Origin: Pseudidiomarina halophila
Lineage (GTDB): Bacteria > Pseudomonadota > Gammaproteobacteria > Enterobacterales > Alteromonadaceae
Reading direction: 5' to 3'
Length of the DNA: 64,000 bases
Assembly (NCBI RefSeq): GCF_003987215.1
Contig: NZ_PIPW01000003.1
Location: 310,001 to 374,000, forward strand
Position 1 is the first letter of the stretch. Each line of letters starts with the position of its first letter. Position numbers and translations under genes: made by a program. Shown piece after piece: positions 50,421 to 61,835 of the stretch. The notes below the pieces were generated by a model that was not told where the DNA came from, made no database searches, and saw nothing but the letters and a program-made list of their open reading frames with translations.

Positions 50421-51302
50421 CTAATGATTGCGGTGCGCGTGGAGCATCACCCATTCGTCTTGCAACTGCGGCTTGCTAAACGCAAAGTTCGGCTGGTAAG
50501 CTGCCTGTACCTGCTCGATCTGTCGTTGCAGGATACCGGACATCACCAGCTGCCCATTTTCGTCAACATAGCCCTGGATAATATCCGCAAGCTCCTGTAA
50601 TGGACCGGCGAGTACGTTAGCAAGGACAATATCTGCTGCCAGGCTGGGTTGGTTACTTGGCAAGTAGACTTCTAACTTGTCAGCGACGCCATTGCGTTCC
50701 GCGTTATCTTTGCTGGCAATCAACGCTTGCTGGTCAATATCGATACCAATTGCCCGTTCCGCACCCAGTAACAGCGCGGCAATCGCCAGAATGCCTGAAC
50801 CACAACCAAAGTCGACGACGGTTTTGCCGGTTAAGTCCTGGCCATCAAGCCAAGTCAGGCATAAAGCTGTGGTCGGATGGGTGCCGGTACCGAATGCCAT
50901 GCCCGGGTCGAGCATGATATTGACTGCTTCTGGCTCGGGAACGTCCCGCCAGCTGGGACAAACCCATAGCCGCCGACCGAAGCGGATCGGATGAAAATTA
51001 TCCATCCATTCCCGTTCCCAGTCTTTGTCTTCAAGTTGATCGGTTTTGTAGTTAAATGTCTCGTTGAAGTAACGTGACTTACGTAAATTATCGAGCACCG
51101 GAGCAAGATCCGTCTCGGCCGGGAAGAGTCCCGTAACCAGCGTTTCCTGCCAATAGAGTACTTCACCCAACGGAGGCTCAAAAATAGGATTGTCTTGTGC
51201 ATCGCGGTAGGTAACAGCGAGTGCGCCATTGCCTTGCAGCATGTCACCGACCAGCGGTGCATGCTGCTCAGGCGCAGAAACCGTAAGCTGAATCCATGGC
51301 AT
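50421..51302 (-). CDS. prmA: Ribosomal protein L11 methyltransferase
   Basis: 293 residues. N-terminal substrate domain starting [11 protein letters not shown], then a SAM-binding domain with [14 protein letters not shown] and [20 protein letters not shown], and [13 protein letters not shown]. It trimethylates ribosomal protein L11. It starts 5 bases after the accC stop, the conserved accB-accC-prmA order. Confidence 0.97.
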   Translation of the reverse strand: MPWIQLTVSAPEQHAPLVGDMLQGNGALAVTYRDAQDNPIFEPPLGEVLYWQETLVTGLFPAETDLAPVLDNLRKSRYFNETFNYKTDQLEDKDWEREWMDNFHPIRFGRRLWVCPSWRDVPEPEAVNIMLDPGMAFGTGTHPTTALCLTWLDGQDLTGKTVVDFGCGSGILAIAALLLGAERAIGIDIDQQALIASKDNAERNGVADKLEVYLPSNQPSLAADIVLANVLAGPLQELADIIQGYVDENGQLVMSGILQRQIEQVQAAYQPNFAFSKPQLQDEWVMLHAHRNH

Positions 51303-51307
51303 GGGTA

Positions 51308-52657
51308 TTAATGACCACCCATACCAAGTTTTTTCTCCAGATAGTGGATATTGGTCCCACCATGCTGGAAGTTTTCATCAGCCATAATATCTTTCTGTAA
51401 TGGCACGTTGGTCTTGATGCCTTCGATGATAAGTTCGCTTAACGCGTTACGCATACGCGCGATGGCGACGTCACGATTTTCACCGTAGGTGATCAATTTA
51501 CCAATCATAGAGTCGTAATTCGGCGGCACGCGGTAATCTGCATACACATGAGAGTCCCAACGTACGCCCAGACCACCTGGTGGATGGAAGCGATTGATTA
51601 ACCCCGGTGATGGGACAAAAGTGTCAGGGTCTTCGGCATTAATACGACACTCAACGGCATGCCCGCGAATGACCACGTCTTCTTGCGAGAATGACAGCGG
51701 TCGCCCGGCGGCGATGCGCAGTTGTTCTTTGACCAGGTCAATACCGGTAACCATTTCGGTGACTGGATGCTCAACCTGAATCCGGGTATTCATTTCAATG
51801 AAGTAGAATTCACCATTTTCGTACAGGAACTCAAAGGTACCGGCGCCGCGATAACCAATTTCCAGACAGGCTTTGGCGCAACGTTCGCCGATAAACTTGC
51901 GCATCTCCGGAGTAATACCCGGTGCTGGTGCTTCTTCAACAACCTTTTGATGACGGCGTTGCATGGAGCAATCGCGTTCACCTAAATAGACCGCATTACC
52001 CTGGCCATCTGCCAATACCTGGATCTCAATATGGCGCGGATTTTCCAGGAATTTCTCCATGTAAACCATGGAGTTGCCAAAGGCTGCACCGGCTTCTGCT
52101 TTGGTGGTGCTGATGGCGCGAACCAGTTCTTCTTCTTTACGAACCACGCGCATACCGCGGCCACCACCGCCGCCAGCGGCTTTGACGATGACCGGATAAC
52201 CAATGCGCTTAGCGACTTTCATATTGGTTTGTTCATCGTCGTCTAATGGACCGCCAGAGCCAGGTACGCAGGGTACACCAGCCTTTTTCATGGCTTCAAT
52301 GGCAGATACCTTATCACCCATTAAGCGGATCACATCAGCGGTAGGTCCGACGAAAACGAACCCTGAATTTTCTACCTGCTCGGCAAAGTCTGCGTTTTCC
52401 GCCAGAAAGCCGTAGCCAGGATGTATCGCTGCCGCATCAGTGATTTCAGCGGCACTGATGATGCGTGGAATATTCAAATAACTTTCATTGGCTGGCGCAT
52501 TACCGATGCAGATCGATTCATCAGCAAGTAACACATGCTTCAGATTACGATCGATGGTGGAGTGCACCGCCACAGTTTTAATGCCGAGTTCTTTGCAGGC
52601 GCGCAGTATACGCAGCGCAATTTCGCCTCGGTTTGCAATGACAACCTTATCTAACAT
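51308..52657 (-). CDS. accC: Biotin carboxylase subunit of acetyl-CoA carboxylase
   Basis: 449 residues. Start [23 protein letters not shown]-grasp glycine loop [14 protein letters not shown], and the catalytic region [22 protein letters not shown]. It carboxylates the biotin on AccB, the first step of fatty acid synthesis. It lies 23 bases after accB on the same strand. Confidence 0.98.
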   Translation of the reverse strand: MLDKVVIANRGEIALRILRACKELGIKTVAVHSTIDRNLKHVLLADESICIGNAPANESYLNIPRIISAAEITDAAAIHPGYGFLAENADFAEQVENSGFVFVGPTADVIRLMGDKVSAIEAMKKAGVPCVPGSGGPLDDDEQTNMKVAKRIGYPVIVKAAGGGGGRGMRVVRKEEELVRAISTTKAEAGAAFGNSMVYMEKFLENPRHIEIQVLADGQGNAVYLGERDCSMQRRHQKVVEEAPAPGITPEMRKFIGERCAKACLEIGYRGAGTFEFLYENGEFYFIEMNTRIQVEHPVTEMVTGIDLVKEQLRIAAGRPLSFSQEDVVIRGHAVECRINAEDPDTFVPSPGLINRFHPPGGLGVRWDSHVYADYRVPPNYDSMIGKLITYGENRDVAIARMRNALSELIIEGIKTNVPLQKDIMADENFQHGGTNIHYLEKKLGMGGH

Positions 52658-52680
52658 GATGATGTCCCGAATTGATGCAT

Positions 52681-53133
52681 TTACTCGATCACGAACAATG
52701 GCTGATCGAATTCTACCGGCTCGCCGTTTTCGACCAGGATTTGCTTGACCACGCCGCCTTTGTCAGCTTCGATTTGGTTCATCATCTTCATTGCTTCGAC
52801 GATACAGAGAGTTTCACCAGCTTTTACTTGCTGGCCGACGGAAACAAAATCACTGGCACCCGGTGCAGGTGCAGCGTAAAAGGTGCCGACCATAGGGGAA
52901 CGTACGATGTGGCCAGTTATTTCTGGTTCTGCAGCTTCAGCGGCAGGCGCTGCCGGGACTGGAGCCGCGGGCGCAGCGTGCTGTGGCATTGGTGCCGCAT
53001 ACTGCATTGGTTGTGCCATCTGGCTACTGCCGCGATGAATTCGTACTGATTCTTCGCCTTCGGTGATTTCTAATTCGGCGATGCCTGACTCTTCGACCAG
53101 TTCAATCAGCTTCTTTATTTTACGAATATCCAT
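52681..53133 (-). CDS. accB: Biotin carboxyl carrier protein of acetyl-CoA carboxylase
   Basis: 150 residues. The biotinylated lysine is Lys116 in the motif VEAMKMMN. An N-terminal interaction domain ([17 protein letters not shown]) is joined by an Ala/Pro-rich linker to the C-terminal biotinyl domain. Partner of AccC encoded next to it. Confidence 0.97.
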   Translation of the reverse strand: MDIRKIKKLIELVEESGIAELEITEGEESVRIHRGSSQMAQPMQYAAPMPQHAAPAAPVPAAPAAEAAEPEITGHIVRSPMVGTFYAAPAPGASDFVSVGQQVKAGETLCIVEAMKMMNQIEADKGGVVKQILVENGEPVEFDQPLFVIE

Positions 53134-53161
53134 GATCTGTTATGACCCCATACTAATGTAG

Positions 53162-53635
53162 TTATTTAGATTGATGCTGTTGTAGTTTTGAGACTGCAGC
53201 TTGCAAGGCAAGTTCATAACCCTGCGCGCCGAAGCCGCAAATAACCCCTACAGCTAATTCGGCAAGATACGAGTGGCGGCGAAAAACTTCGCGCGCATGA
53301 ATGTTTGAAAGATGCACTTCGATAAACGGAATTTTTACTCCGGCCAGTGCATCACGCAGCGCGATACTGGTATGCGTATAGGCTGCAGGATTGATAATAA
53401 TGAAATCGACTTTGCTGCCGGCAGCTTCGTGAATCCATTCGATCAGCTCGTGCTCAGCGTTTGACTGACGGCAGTCGAGGGTGACACCGACTGCTTCTGC
53501 GCGATGTCGCAGATTACCTTCAATGTGCGACAGTGTTTCTGAACCATAGATGTCCGGCTCCCGCTGACCAAGAAGGTTCAGGTTAGGGCCGTTTAACAAC
53601 ATAATTCGATACGTATGTTTAGTATTTTCTGTCAT
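53162..53635 (-). CDS. aroQ: Type II 3-dehydroquinate dehydratase
   Basis: 157 residues from the ATG at 53635; an in-frame ATG at 53689 adds 18 unconserved residues, and neither has a strong ribosome binding site. Motifs are [18 protein letters not shown] with the catalytic tyrosine, [16 protein letters not shown], and [17 protein letters not shown]. It dehydrates 3-dehydroquinate in the shikimate pathway. Conserved place upstream of accB. Confidence 0.95.
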   Translation of the reverse strand: MTENTKHTYRIMLLNGPNLNLLGQREPDIYGSETLSHIEGNLRHRAEAVGVTLDCRQSNAEHELIEWIHEAAGSKVDFIIINPAAYTHTSIALRDALAGVKIPFIEVHLSNIHAREVFRRHSYLAELAVGVICGFGAQGYELALQAAVSKLQQHQSK

Positions 53636-53778
53636 ATTGCTGCGATCTGCTGCGAAGTTGTCAGGTTTTTGAAAAAATGAAGGAATCACACTGGATTCCG
53701 GATTTTTTTCATCGGTAACTTGGCATTATAGTTAATATGAGTGAAAACGCAGCAAAATACTGGTCTTATCACCGAAGA

Positions 53779-55575
53779 TCACTGCAATTGTTGCGCAGAC
53801 TCAAGCTCTTGCAGATGTTTTAGAAAAGCCTGAGCATCTAAAAAACCAGCGATCCGTGCTTGCTCAATGGCCTCACCATTGCGAAAGAATAGAATCGTCG
53901 GCAAGCCAACTACGCGATAGCGCTGTAAAATTTCATTGTTACTGGCAGTGTTTGCGGTCACGTCAGCTTGCAGCAGTACAGCGTCGCTTAATGCGTCCTG
54001 AACTTCCGGGTTGCTGAAGGTGTAACGCTCGAATTCCTTACAAGCGACACACCAGTCGGCGTAGAGGTCGAGCATCACCAACTGGTCATCCCGCGCTGAC
54101 GCGAGTTGTTGCTCAATTGCCGTGACAGAGTCGACTTTGACAAAGGGCAGGCGTTGATGCTCGCCCTGCGGCCACCACAGCACCAATAACCAGGCTGCGA
54201 GTATCAGCCATAATGAACTCATTGCAATCCCAGCGGCACCTTCGCTGTCACGCAAAGTACTGCTAATCAGGAAGAGTGCGCTTAGGGAAATGAACACAAC
54301 CCACAGCCAATCGGCCAGGTGTACGGGTAGTAAACGTTCGATAAACAGCACCGCCACGGCCAACAAAACAACGCCAAAAGCACGTTTGATGATGTTCATC
54401 CACGGCCCGGCTTTGGGAAGTAGTTTACCGCCAGTAGTACCAAATAGAATCAAAGGGATACCCATACCTAGACTTAATGCATAAAGTACACTTGCGCCTA
54501 CCGTCAGATCTCCGGTCTGGGCAATGAACAGCAGTGCGCCTGACAGTGGGGCGGTGGTACAGGGTGAGGCAATTAACCCGGACAACGCACCCATAACGAA
54601 CACACTACGGTGCGCGCCGCCGCGCTGGCGTTGACTCATCTGGTTCAGGTAGTTTTGCCATTTACCCGGCAATTGCAGGTTGTAGACGCCCAGCATGCTT
54701 AATGCGAGTGCAATGAAAAGTACTGCTAAAATCACCAGCACCACAGGATGTTGCAGCATGGCCTGAAAGCGTAACCCTGCCATCGCCACGACGATGCCTA
54801 GCAATGAATAGGTAAGCGCCATACCCTGCACATAAGCGAAGGATAAGGTGAAGGCGCGGCCGGTCGACAAGCGCTTCTGTGGCCCCATAATGATGGTCGA
54901 CAGAATCGGGTACATAGGTAACACGCACGGCGTGAAAGCAAGACCAATCCCGGCAAGTAGGAAAATACCCAGTAACCAGATTAAAGGCTGTTCATTCAAA
55001 TCATCAAACAAACTGGTTGCGCTAAACTGCTGACTGTTGGCTGCCACTTGTTCGACATTAATGACTGGCGTCGCAGTGCGGTTGTCAGCTGCTGTGTCCG
55101 CTGCAACGGTGATGGAGTCAGTGACCGCTGAGAGCGGCACAGTCTTGCTGGTCGGCGGGTAGCACAGGCCAGCGTCGGCACAGCCCTGGTAGGTGATGGT
55201 GATCGATTCGGCACTGGTATTGGCTAAGGTTAATGAAAACTCAAGCTGGTCACGATAAATGATCGATTCACCAAAAAACTCATCATAATGAGATTCACCA
55301 GAAGGAAGCTGTACCGGCTCTGCAAGTGGTACTGAATCACCAAAACTAAAGCGGTGTTGGTAGAGGTAGTAACCCTCGGCAATGTCAAACTTCAGGGTGA
55401 GCTGTTTGCCTTGTTGGCGGAAGTCAAACTGGAAAGCCTCATCAACGGGAAGGAACTCTGATTGCGCAAACGGATCCGAACTGTCGTAGGAAAAATCTTG
55501 CGCGTCTGCGCAGGGAAATAATCCGAGTACGATAAAAAGCGCAGTAAAAATCAGGGCGTTCCCGCATTGCCGCAT
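53779..55575 (-). CDS. dsbD: Thiol:disulfide interchange protein DsbD
   Basis: 598 residues from the ATG at 55575, which overlaps the cutA stop in TGATG and has AGAGG upstream; the alternative ATG at 55599 lies inside cutA. Order of domains: signal peptide, N-terminal domain with the GCADAGLCYPP cysteines, eight-helix membrane domain (FTPCVLPMYPIL and ASPCTTAPL), and C-terminal thioredoxin domain with CVAC in YADWCVACKEFE. It moves electrons from cytoplasmic thioredoxin to periplasmic thiol proteins, including cytochrome c maturation that the nirS product would need. Confidence 0.96.
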   Translation of the reverse strand: MRQCGNALIFTALFIVLGLFPCADAQDFSYDSSDPFAQSEFLPVDEAFQFDFRQQGKQLTLKFDIAEGYYLYQHRFSFGDSVPLAEPVQLPSGESHYDEFFGESIIYRDQLEFSLTLANTSAESITITYQGCADAGLCYPPTSKTVPLSAVTDSITVAADTAADNRTATPVINVEQVAANSQQFSATSLFDDLNEQPLIWLLGIFLLAGIGLAFTPCVLPMYPILSTIIMGPQKRLSTGRAFTLSFAYVQGMALTYSLLGIVVAMAGLRFQAMLQHPVVLVILAVLFIALALSMLGVYNLQLPGKWQNYLNQMSQRQRGGAHRSVFVMGALSGLIASPCTTAPLSGALLFIAQTGDLTVGASVLYALSLGMGIPLILFGTTGGKLLPKAGPWMNIIKRAFGVVLLAVAVLFIERLLPVHLADWLWVVFISLSALFLISSTLRDSEGAAGIAMSSLWLILAAWLLVLWWPQGEHQRLPFVKVDSVTAIEQQLASARDDQLVMLDLYADWCVACKEFERYTFSNPEVQDALSDAVLLQADVTANTASNNEILQRYRVVGLPTILFFRNGEAIEQARIAGFLDAQAFLKHLQELESAQQLQ

Positions 55576-55895
55576 CAGCTTGTAACCTCTTTTAACCAAT
55601 GTAAATACGCTTCACTGCCGGCTGTTACAGGCAGTGCAATTAATTCTGCTACTTCATAGGGATGAGCTGCTTCAACCATAGCGAAGAGGGCTTCCAGGTG
55701 CTCTTGCGAGGTTTTAATTGCCAGCATTACCTCGTCATCGCTGTGTAAGTGATCATCCCACCAATACATCGATGTTGAAGGCGCGCCTATGTTAACACAG
55801 GCGGCCAGCCGCGCACGCAGAACCTTCTCCGCTATGGCTTTGGCTGTTGCCTTATCGGGACAACTGCAAAGAACGACTTGAAAAGGTGTAGTCAT
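55575..55895 (-). CDS. cutA: Divalent cation tolerance protein CutA
   Basis: 106 residues, the CutA1 length. Motifs LRARLAACVNIG, SMYWWDD and HPYEVAELIALPV are characteristic. The protein is a trimer linked to copper tolerance in E. coli, although its role is debated. Coupled to dsbD by overlap, as in other Gammaproteobacteria. Confidence 0.96.
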   Translation of the reverse strand: MTTPFQVVLCSCPDKATAKAIAEKVLRARLAACVNIGAPSTSMYWWDDHLHSDDEVMLAIKTSQEHLEALFAMVEAAHPYEVAELIALPVTAGSEAYLHWLKEVTS

Positions 55896-55953
55896 AAAGC
55901 GTCCTCGATTATCAAAATTAGCGATCTAACTAGAAAAAAATTTTGCGTAAAGC

Positions 55954-55982
55954 CTTGAGTTCCGACTTCCGCCCCCCCATAA
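55954..55982 (+). promoter_or_regulatory. Heat-shock (sigma-32) promoter of groES-groEL
   Basis: CTTGAG (55954-55959) and CCCCATAA (55975-55982) are separated by 15 bases, close to the RpoH consensus CTTGAA-N13-15-CCCCATNT. It lies 86 bases before the groES start. Promoter match only; CTTGAG differs by one base. Confidence 0.8.
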
Positions 55983-56068
55983 CTGTGGCACAAACTTTTT
56001 AACAGCCCCGGTGAGGAATCACAAGGGCAAGTTATCCATCCACAACTTAGGTTTAGGAGTTATCAACG

Positions 56069-56362
56069 ATGAAACTTCGTCCTTTACATGATCGTGTGAT
56101 CATTAAACGTTCGGAAGCAGAAACCAAATCTGCCGGCGGTATTGTACTGACTGGCTCTGCAGCGGAAAAATCTACCCGCGGCGAAGTCATTGCAGTCGGT
56201 AATGGCCGTATCTTGGACAACGGTGAAGTAAAAGCGCTTGACGTAAAAGTCGGCGACAGCGTGTTGTTCAATGAAGGCTATGGTGTGAAAACCCAGAAAA
56301 TCGACGGCGAAGAATACTTAATCATGAGCGAAGCGGACATTCTCGCAATCGTCGAAGGTTAA
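56069..56362 (+). CDS. groES: Co-chaperonin GroES
   Basis: 97 residues. Begins [23 protein letters not shown] with the mobile loop, and ends with [16 protein letters not shown]. Forms the seven-member lid of GroEL. A TTTAGGAG site precedes the ATG. The 36-base gap and heat-shock promoter support an operon with groEL. Confidence 0.98.
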   Translation: MKLRPLHDRVIIKRSEAETKSAGGIVLTGSAAEKSTRGEVIAVGNGRILDNGEVKALDVKVGDSVLFNEGYGVKTQKIDGEEYLIMSEADILAIVEG

Positions 56363-58033
<1,671 letters not shown>

Positions 58034-58050
58034 GCCCCCAGGCCAAAACG

Positions 58051-58085
58051 AAAGCGGTGCTCATTTTTGAGCGCCGCTTTTTTTT
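58051..58085 (+). terminator. Intrinsic terminator of groES-groEL
   Basis: AAAGCGGTGCTC and GAGCGCCGCTTT form a 12-base stem with one G-T pair and a short loop, then a run of T. Confidence 0.9.
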
Positions 58086-58142
58086 GTCACAAATTTGGCA
58101 GTGGGCGCATCTTAAAGTTACAGACTATAAAGGAGGTCCATC

Positions 58143-58655
58143 ATGAAAAAGTTAAATCGGATAACTACAGTCCTGTTTGCAAGTTTACTAAGCACGACAG
58201 CCTTTGCTGCTGAAGTGAATGTAAAATGGGAAGATGTTGACGATTACCGGGATATCGAGGCGGTAAGCGATATTCAGGAGCGTTTTGAGAAACGTATCAT
58301 GGAAGATTTAACTGCACATTGGAAAGAGCTTGGCACCAAATTGCCTGAAGATCATAAGCTGTCGATCACCATGACAGATTTAGATCTGGCGGGCCGTGTT
58401 GAACCGACCTATGGTGTTGGTGGTAGCGGTCATATCCGGGTTTTAGACAGTGTGTCTTTTCCGACAATGACGTTTTCGTACACCTACACTGATGGCAGTG
58501 GTGAAGTTATCTCAGAAGACACTGAAGTACGCCTGAAGGACTTAGGTGATGGCTCGTCTACCTTGCGCAGTATACACGGCACGAGCGACGACTCGCTGTA
58601 CCGCGAAAAACGCCTGATGACCGAATGGGTACGTCGTCACTTCGACGTCCGTTAA
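58143..58655 (+). CDS. DUF3016 domain protein, periplasmic
   Basis: 170 residues. Signal peptide ends at about AFAA (residue 23). The mature part has VKWEDVDDYRDIE and ends MTEWVRRHFDVR, as in DUF3016 proteins, a family of unknown function. AAAGGAGG precedes the ATG. Likely its own transcript after the groEL terminator. Confidence 0.85.
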   Translation: MKKLNRITTVLFASLLSTTAFAAEVNVKWEDVDDYRDIEAVSDIQERFEKRIMEDLTAHWKELGTKLPEDHKLSITMTDLDLAGRVEPTYGVGGSGHIRVLDSVSFPTMTFSYTYTDGSGEVISEDTEVRLKDLGDGSSTLRSIHGTSDDSLYREKRLMTEWVRRHFDVR

Positions 58656-58680
58656 TCAGGTACCTTGTTCAGTTACCTGA

Positions 58681-59694
58681 TCAAGAAAGGGTTAATTCCA
58701 GTGGTGTTTTGCTAGGCTCGCCAGCGATTTCCCGGACTAAGCGCGGCACCAGGAAACCCGGTAGTTTAGCTCGTAATTGCGCCGCAATAGCGCAGGCATC
58801 GGCGTCAGTCACAGCAAAGTGGCTGGCGCCTTTTACTTTGTCCAGCTGATGCAAGTAGTAAGGTAAAACCCGCGCGGCAAACAAGCGCTCACTAAGTTCT
58901 GCAAGAACCTTGGCATCATCGTTAATTCCCCGCAGTAAAACACTTTGGTTCAACAGCGTAATGCCAGCCTCGGCCCAGGCGTTCAGGCGTTGGCGCAGTT
59001 GCGGCGCTATTTCCTGCGGATGATTTGCGTGAATTACCAGAACCGCCTGTAATGGGCTGGCCGCCAGACGTTGGGCTAAATCGCTGGTCAAACGTTCAGG
59101 TAACACCACAGGCAGGCGTGAGTGGATCCGAATGCGCCGTAATTGCGGCAGTTGCTCGAGTTCGTCCAGCAAACGCGCAAACTGTTGGTCGGTCGCTAAC
59201 AGCGGATCACCGCCACTGACAATAACTTCGTTAATTTCTGGGTCGCGTTTTAAATAGTCGATCAATTCAGCGCGTTGCTGAGGACCAAAGTGATGATCCG
59301 CGTAGGGAAAGTGACGCCGAAAACAATAACGGCAGTTAATCGCACAGCCACCGCGCATGATCACCAGTACGCGCGACTGATATTTGTGTAACAGACTTGG
59401 TTGGTTGCTCTCTTGCTCGACTAACGGGTCGGTGGTGAAGCCTTCCGCCTCGATAAACTCATCCTGATGCGGCAGGACCTGGCGCAAGAGCGGGTCTTTT
59501 ATATCACCTGGTGTCATTAAATTGACGAAATGACGGGTGACATGCAAAGGAAAAAGCTCACGCGCAGCAGCATGTTCAGACACCCATGAGGCAGGTAGAT
59601 CAAGTATCTCAGCAAGTTGTCCGGGATCACGAATCGCCTGCGCAAGAGCCTGTTGCCAGGCGGGGCGAACCGCGATAGAAGCTACGTCAGTCAC
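58681..59694 (-). CDS. epmB: EF-P (R)-beta-lysylation protein EpmB, radical SAM aminomutase
   Basis: 337 residues. Radical SAM cysteines Cys117, Cys121 and Cys124 in GGCAINCRYCFRRHFPY; VSGGDPLLATD follows. It turns lysine to (R)-beta-lysine for attachment to EF-P. It is divergent from efp with a 111-base gap, and epmA lies after efp, so the three form one functional module. Confidence 0.94.
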   Translation of the reverse strand: MTDVASIAVRPAWQQALAQAIRDPGQLAEILDLPASWVSEHAAARELFPLHVTRHFVNLMTPGDIKDPLLRQVLPHQDEFIEAEGFTTDPLVEQESNQPSLLHKYQSRVLVIMRGGCAINCRYCFRRHFPYADHHFGPQQRAELIDYLKRDPEINEVIVSGGDPLLATDQQFARLLDELEQLPQLRRIRIHSRLPVVLPERLTSDLAQRLAASPLQAVLVIHANHPQEIAPQLRQRLNAWAEAGITLLNQSVLLRGINDDAKVLAELSERLFAARVLPYYLHQLDKVKGASHFAVTDADACAIAAQLRAKLPGFLVPRLVREIAGEPSKTPLELTLS

Positions 59695-59805
59695 AAATCA
59701 CTCTTAAAATTCATTAGCCAGACGCATTATTTTACCTGAAAATTCCGCGGTTATGGTTTATTATTGCGCGCGAAATCGCTAAACCTGTTGGATGAAGAGG
59801 AAATT

Positions 59806-60375
59806 ATGGCGAACTACAGCACGAACGAATTCAAGGCTGGATTGAAGATTATGCAAGATGGCGAGCCTTGTGCCATCGTGGAAAACGAAATGGTTAAGCC
59901 CGGCAAAGGTCAGGCCTTTAACCGCGTGAGAATCCGCAAGTTGATCAGCGGTAAAGTTGTCGAGAAGACGTTCAAGTCTGGTGACAGCGTTGAAGGTGCC
60001 GATGTTATCGATATCGATCTTGCCTACCTTTATAATGATGGTGAGTTCTGGCATTTCATGAACAATGAAACCTTTGAGCAAATCGCTGCAGATGAAAAAG
60101 CTGTAGGCGATGCAGTAAAATGGTTGGTGGAGCAGGACGTGTGTACGTTGACGTTGTGGAATGGCAACCCGATTTCGGTCGCACCGCCTAACTTCGTCGA
60201 GCTGGAAATCACAGAAACAGATCCTGGCTTGAAAGGCGACACTGCTGGTACCGGCGGTAAACCTGCGACTCTGAGTACTGGCGCTGTTGTGCGCGTACCG
60301 TTATTTGTGCAAATCGGTGAAGTTATAAAAGTCGATACGCGTAGCGGTGAGTACGTTTCACGCGTACAAAAATAG
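59806..60375 (+). CDS. efp: Translation elongation factor P
   Basis: 189 residues from the ATG at 59806, which has GAGGAAATT upstream; the earlier in-frame ATG at 59764 is not needed. KOW-like N-domain with the modified lysine Lys34 in VKPGKGQAF, then two OB folds ([19 protein letters not shown] and GEYVSRVQK end). It rescues ribosomes at polyproline. Modification by EpmB and EpmA is expected from context. Confidence 0.97.
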   Translation: MANYSTNEFKAGLKIMQDGEPCAIVENEMVKPGKGQAFNRVRIRKLISGKVVEKTFKSGDSVEGADVIDIDLAYLYNDGEFWHFMNNETFEQIAADEKAVGDAVKWLVEQDVCTLTLWNGNPISVAPPNFVELEITETDPGLKGDTAGTGGKPATLSTGAVVRVPLFVQIGEVIKVDTRSGEYVSRVQK

Positions 60376-60392
60376 TAGTGTTAAGTTAAGTG

Positions 60393-61364
60393 ATGCAGCG
60401 CTCAAACGCCTGGCAGCCTTCGGCAACGTTGGAGGTACTGCGTGAACGCGCTGCATTATTAGCTAAAGTGCGGACGTTCTTTGCCGCCCGTGATGTGCTT
60501 GAAGTCGATACACCAGTGCTCAGCCATTATGGTGTAACCGACGTACACTTACAGAATTTGCGCACTCATCTGGCTGGTGATCCTGCCCCCTATTTTTTGC
60601 AAACCTCTCCCGAATACGCAATGAAGCGCCTGTTAGCTGCCGGCAGCGGCAGTATCTATCAGTTAGGAAAAGTCTTCCGGGATGACGAGCAAAGCCCGCG
60701 ACACAATCCCGAATTCACCTTGTTGGAATGGTATCGCGTTGATTATTCGGCGGCGGACTTGATGCAAGAAATCGCAGCCTTATTGCAATTTACAGTTGGG
60801 GCACCGCCAACACAAACCGTGCGCTACCAGGATCTCTTTATCCAGCAGCTAGGTGTTGATCCATTGGCCGATGATGCGGTCGTTGCATTGCAGCAGGCGT
60901 TAAGTCAGCAACCCGGGTTAGCGGAGCTTGTGATTCGGGAAAAACACCTCGACACCTTATTGGATCTCGCTATGGCTATGGTCATCGAGCCGCGTCTTGA
61001 TCCGGAAATCCCAACTTTTGTGACCGACTACCCAGCCTCGCAGGCGGCGTTAGCGCAATTAAGCCAGGGCGACCCGCGTGTGGCCCACCGGTTTGAGTTG
61101 TTCTACGGCGGTATTGAATTAGCTAACGGCTATCAGGAATTGACTGATGCTACGGAGCAACAACAACGCTTTAAGCGCGATCGTGAACAGCGTAAGGCAT
61201 CAGGTAAATCGGACACCCCTGAAGACCCGCGTTTATTGGCCGCTTTAGAATGTGGTATGCCTGACTGTGCGGGGGTTGCGCTAGGTTTTGATCGCTTACT
61301 CATGGTTTTTTTGAACAAGCGCCATATTGGCGAAGTTCTGCCTTTTGCCATCGACCGTGCCTAA
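60393..61364 (+). CDS. epmA: EF-P lysine ligase EpmA
   Basis: 323 residues from the ATG at 60393; a GTG directly before it could also serve. A shortened class II lysyl-tRNA synthetase core without an anticodon-binding domain: motif 2 FRDDEQSPRHNPEFTLLEWYR and motif 3 GVALGFDRLLM. It attaches beta-lysine to Lys34 of EF-P. It starts 17 bases after the efp stop. Confidence 0.95.
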   Translation: MQRSNAWQPSATLEVLRERAALLAKVRTFFAARDVLEVDTPVLSHYGVTDVHLQNLRTHLAGDPAPYFLQTSPEYAMKRLLAAGSGSIYQLGKVFRDDEQSPRHNPEFTLLEWYRVDYSAADLMQEIAALLQFTVGAPPTQTVRYQDLFIQQLGVDPLADDAVVALQQALSQQPGLAELVIREKHLDTLLDLAMAMVIEPRLDPEIPTFVTDYPASQAALAQLSQGDPRVAHRFELFYGGIELANGYQELTDATEQQQRFKRDREQRKASGKSDTPEDPRLLAALECGMPDCAGVALGFDRLLMVFLNKRHIGEVLPFAIDRA

Positions 61365-61400
61365 GAAGATCGCAGCGGCACTTGCCGAACACCAACGTGA

Positions 61401-61415
61401 TGTTATAATATAACA
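61401..61415. promoter_or_regulatory. Zur-like operator overlapping the promoter of the MerC-domain gene
   Basis: TGTTATAATATAACA is a perfect 7-1-7 palindrome and equals the core of the gammaproteobacterial Zur box (TGTTATANTATAACA). It contains a TATAAT -10 hexamer (61404-61409) with a weak -35 TTGCCG (61382-61387), so a bound repressor would block RNA polymerase. The gene starts 34 bases downstream. Zinc control is inferred. Confidence 0.8.
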
Positions 61416-61448
61416 ACTTATACAAAGTAAAGATGAAGGCAACTAACG

Positions 61449-61835
61449 ATGACACAACGGTCATTAGACAGAACAGGTATGTGGGTAACCACCTTGTGTG
61501 CTTTGCACTGCTTGCTGCTGCCTGTGATTCTGCCGATGTTGTCGTTGATCGGTTTATCGTTCATAGGTGAAGAAGTACTTGAACGGTTGATTCTTGGCAC
61601 CAGCATCTTGTTGGGCCTTGTCGCTTTAGTGATGGGCATGCGCCAACACCTGCGTATTTATCCTCTGGTATTGTTAGTTGCGGGTGGAGCTATCTACTGG
61701 CACAAAGACAGCCTTGGCGAAGTAGGCGAACCTATCATTATTCTCTGTGGTGCTGCACTCATCGTTGCTGCACACTGGGTAAACTTAAAGCTTACCCGTC
61801 AGGCCTCATTACTTCGCTCTAGCGCTTTTCAATAA
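61449..61835 (+). CDS. MerC-domain membrane protein, possible zinc transporter
   Basis: 128 residues with four hydrophobic helices. The N-terminal [14 protein letters not shown] has cysteines 17 and 21 with a histidine, the metal-binding region of MerC proteins. MerC is known for mercury uptake, but no mer genes are near; the Zur-like box at its promoter points to zinc instead. Convergent with trmA, overlapping its end by 17 bases. Confidence 0.88.
   Translation: MTQRSLDRTGMWVTTLCALHCLLLPVILPMLSLIGLSFIGEEVLERLILGTSILLGLVALVMGMRQHLRIYPLVLLVAGGAIYWHKDSLGEVGEPIIILCGAALIVAAHWVNLKLTRQASLLRSSAFQ

Noticed and set aside
61449-61835. Mercury resistance operon
   Set aside because: Only a MerC-domain protein is present; no merA, merT, merP or merR is near, and the upstream box is of Zur type.
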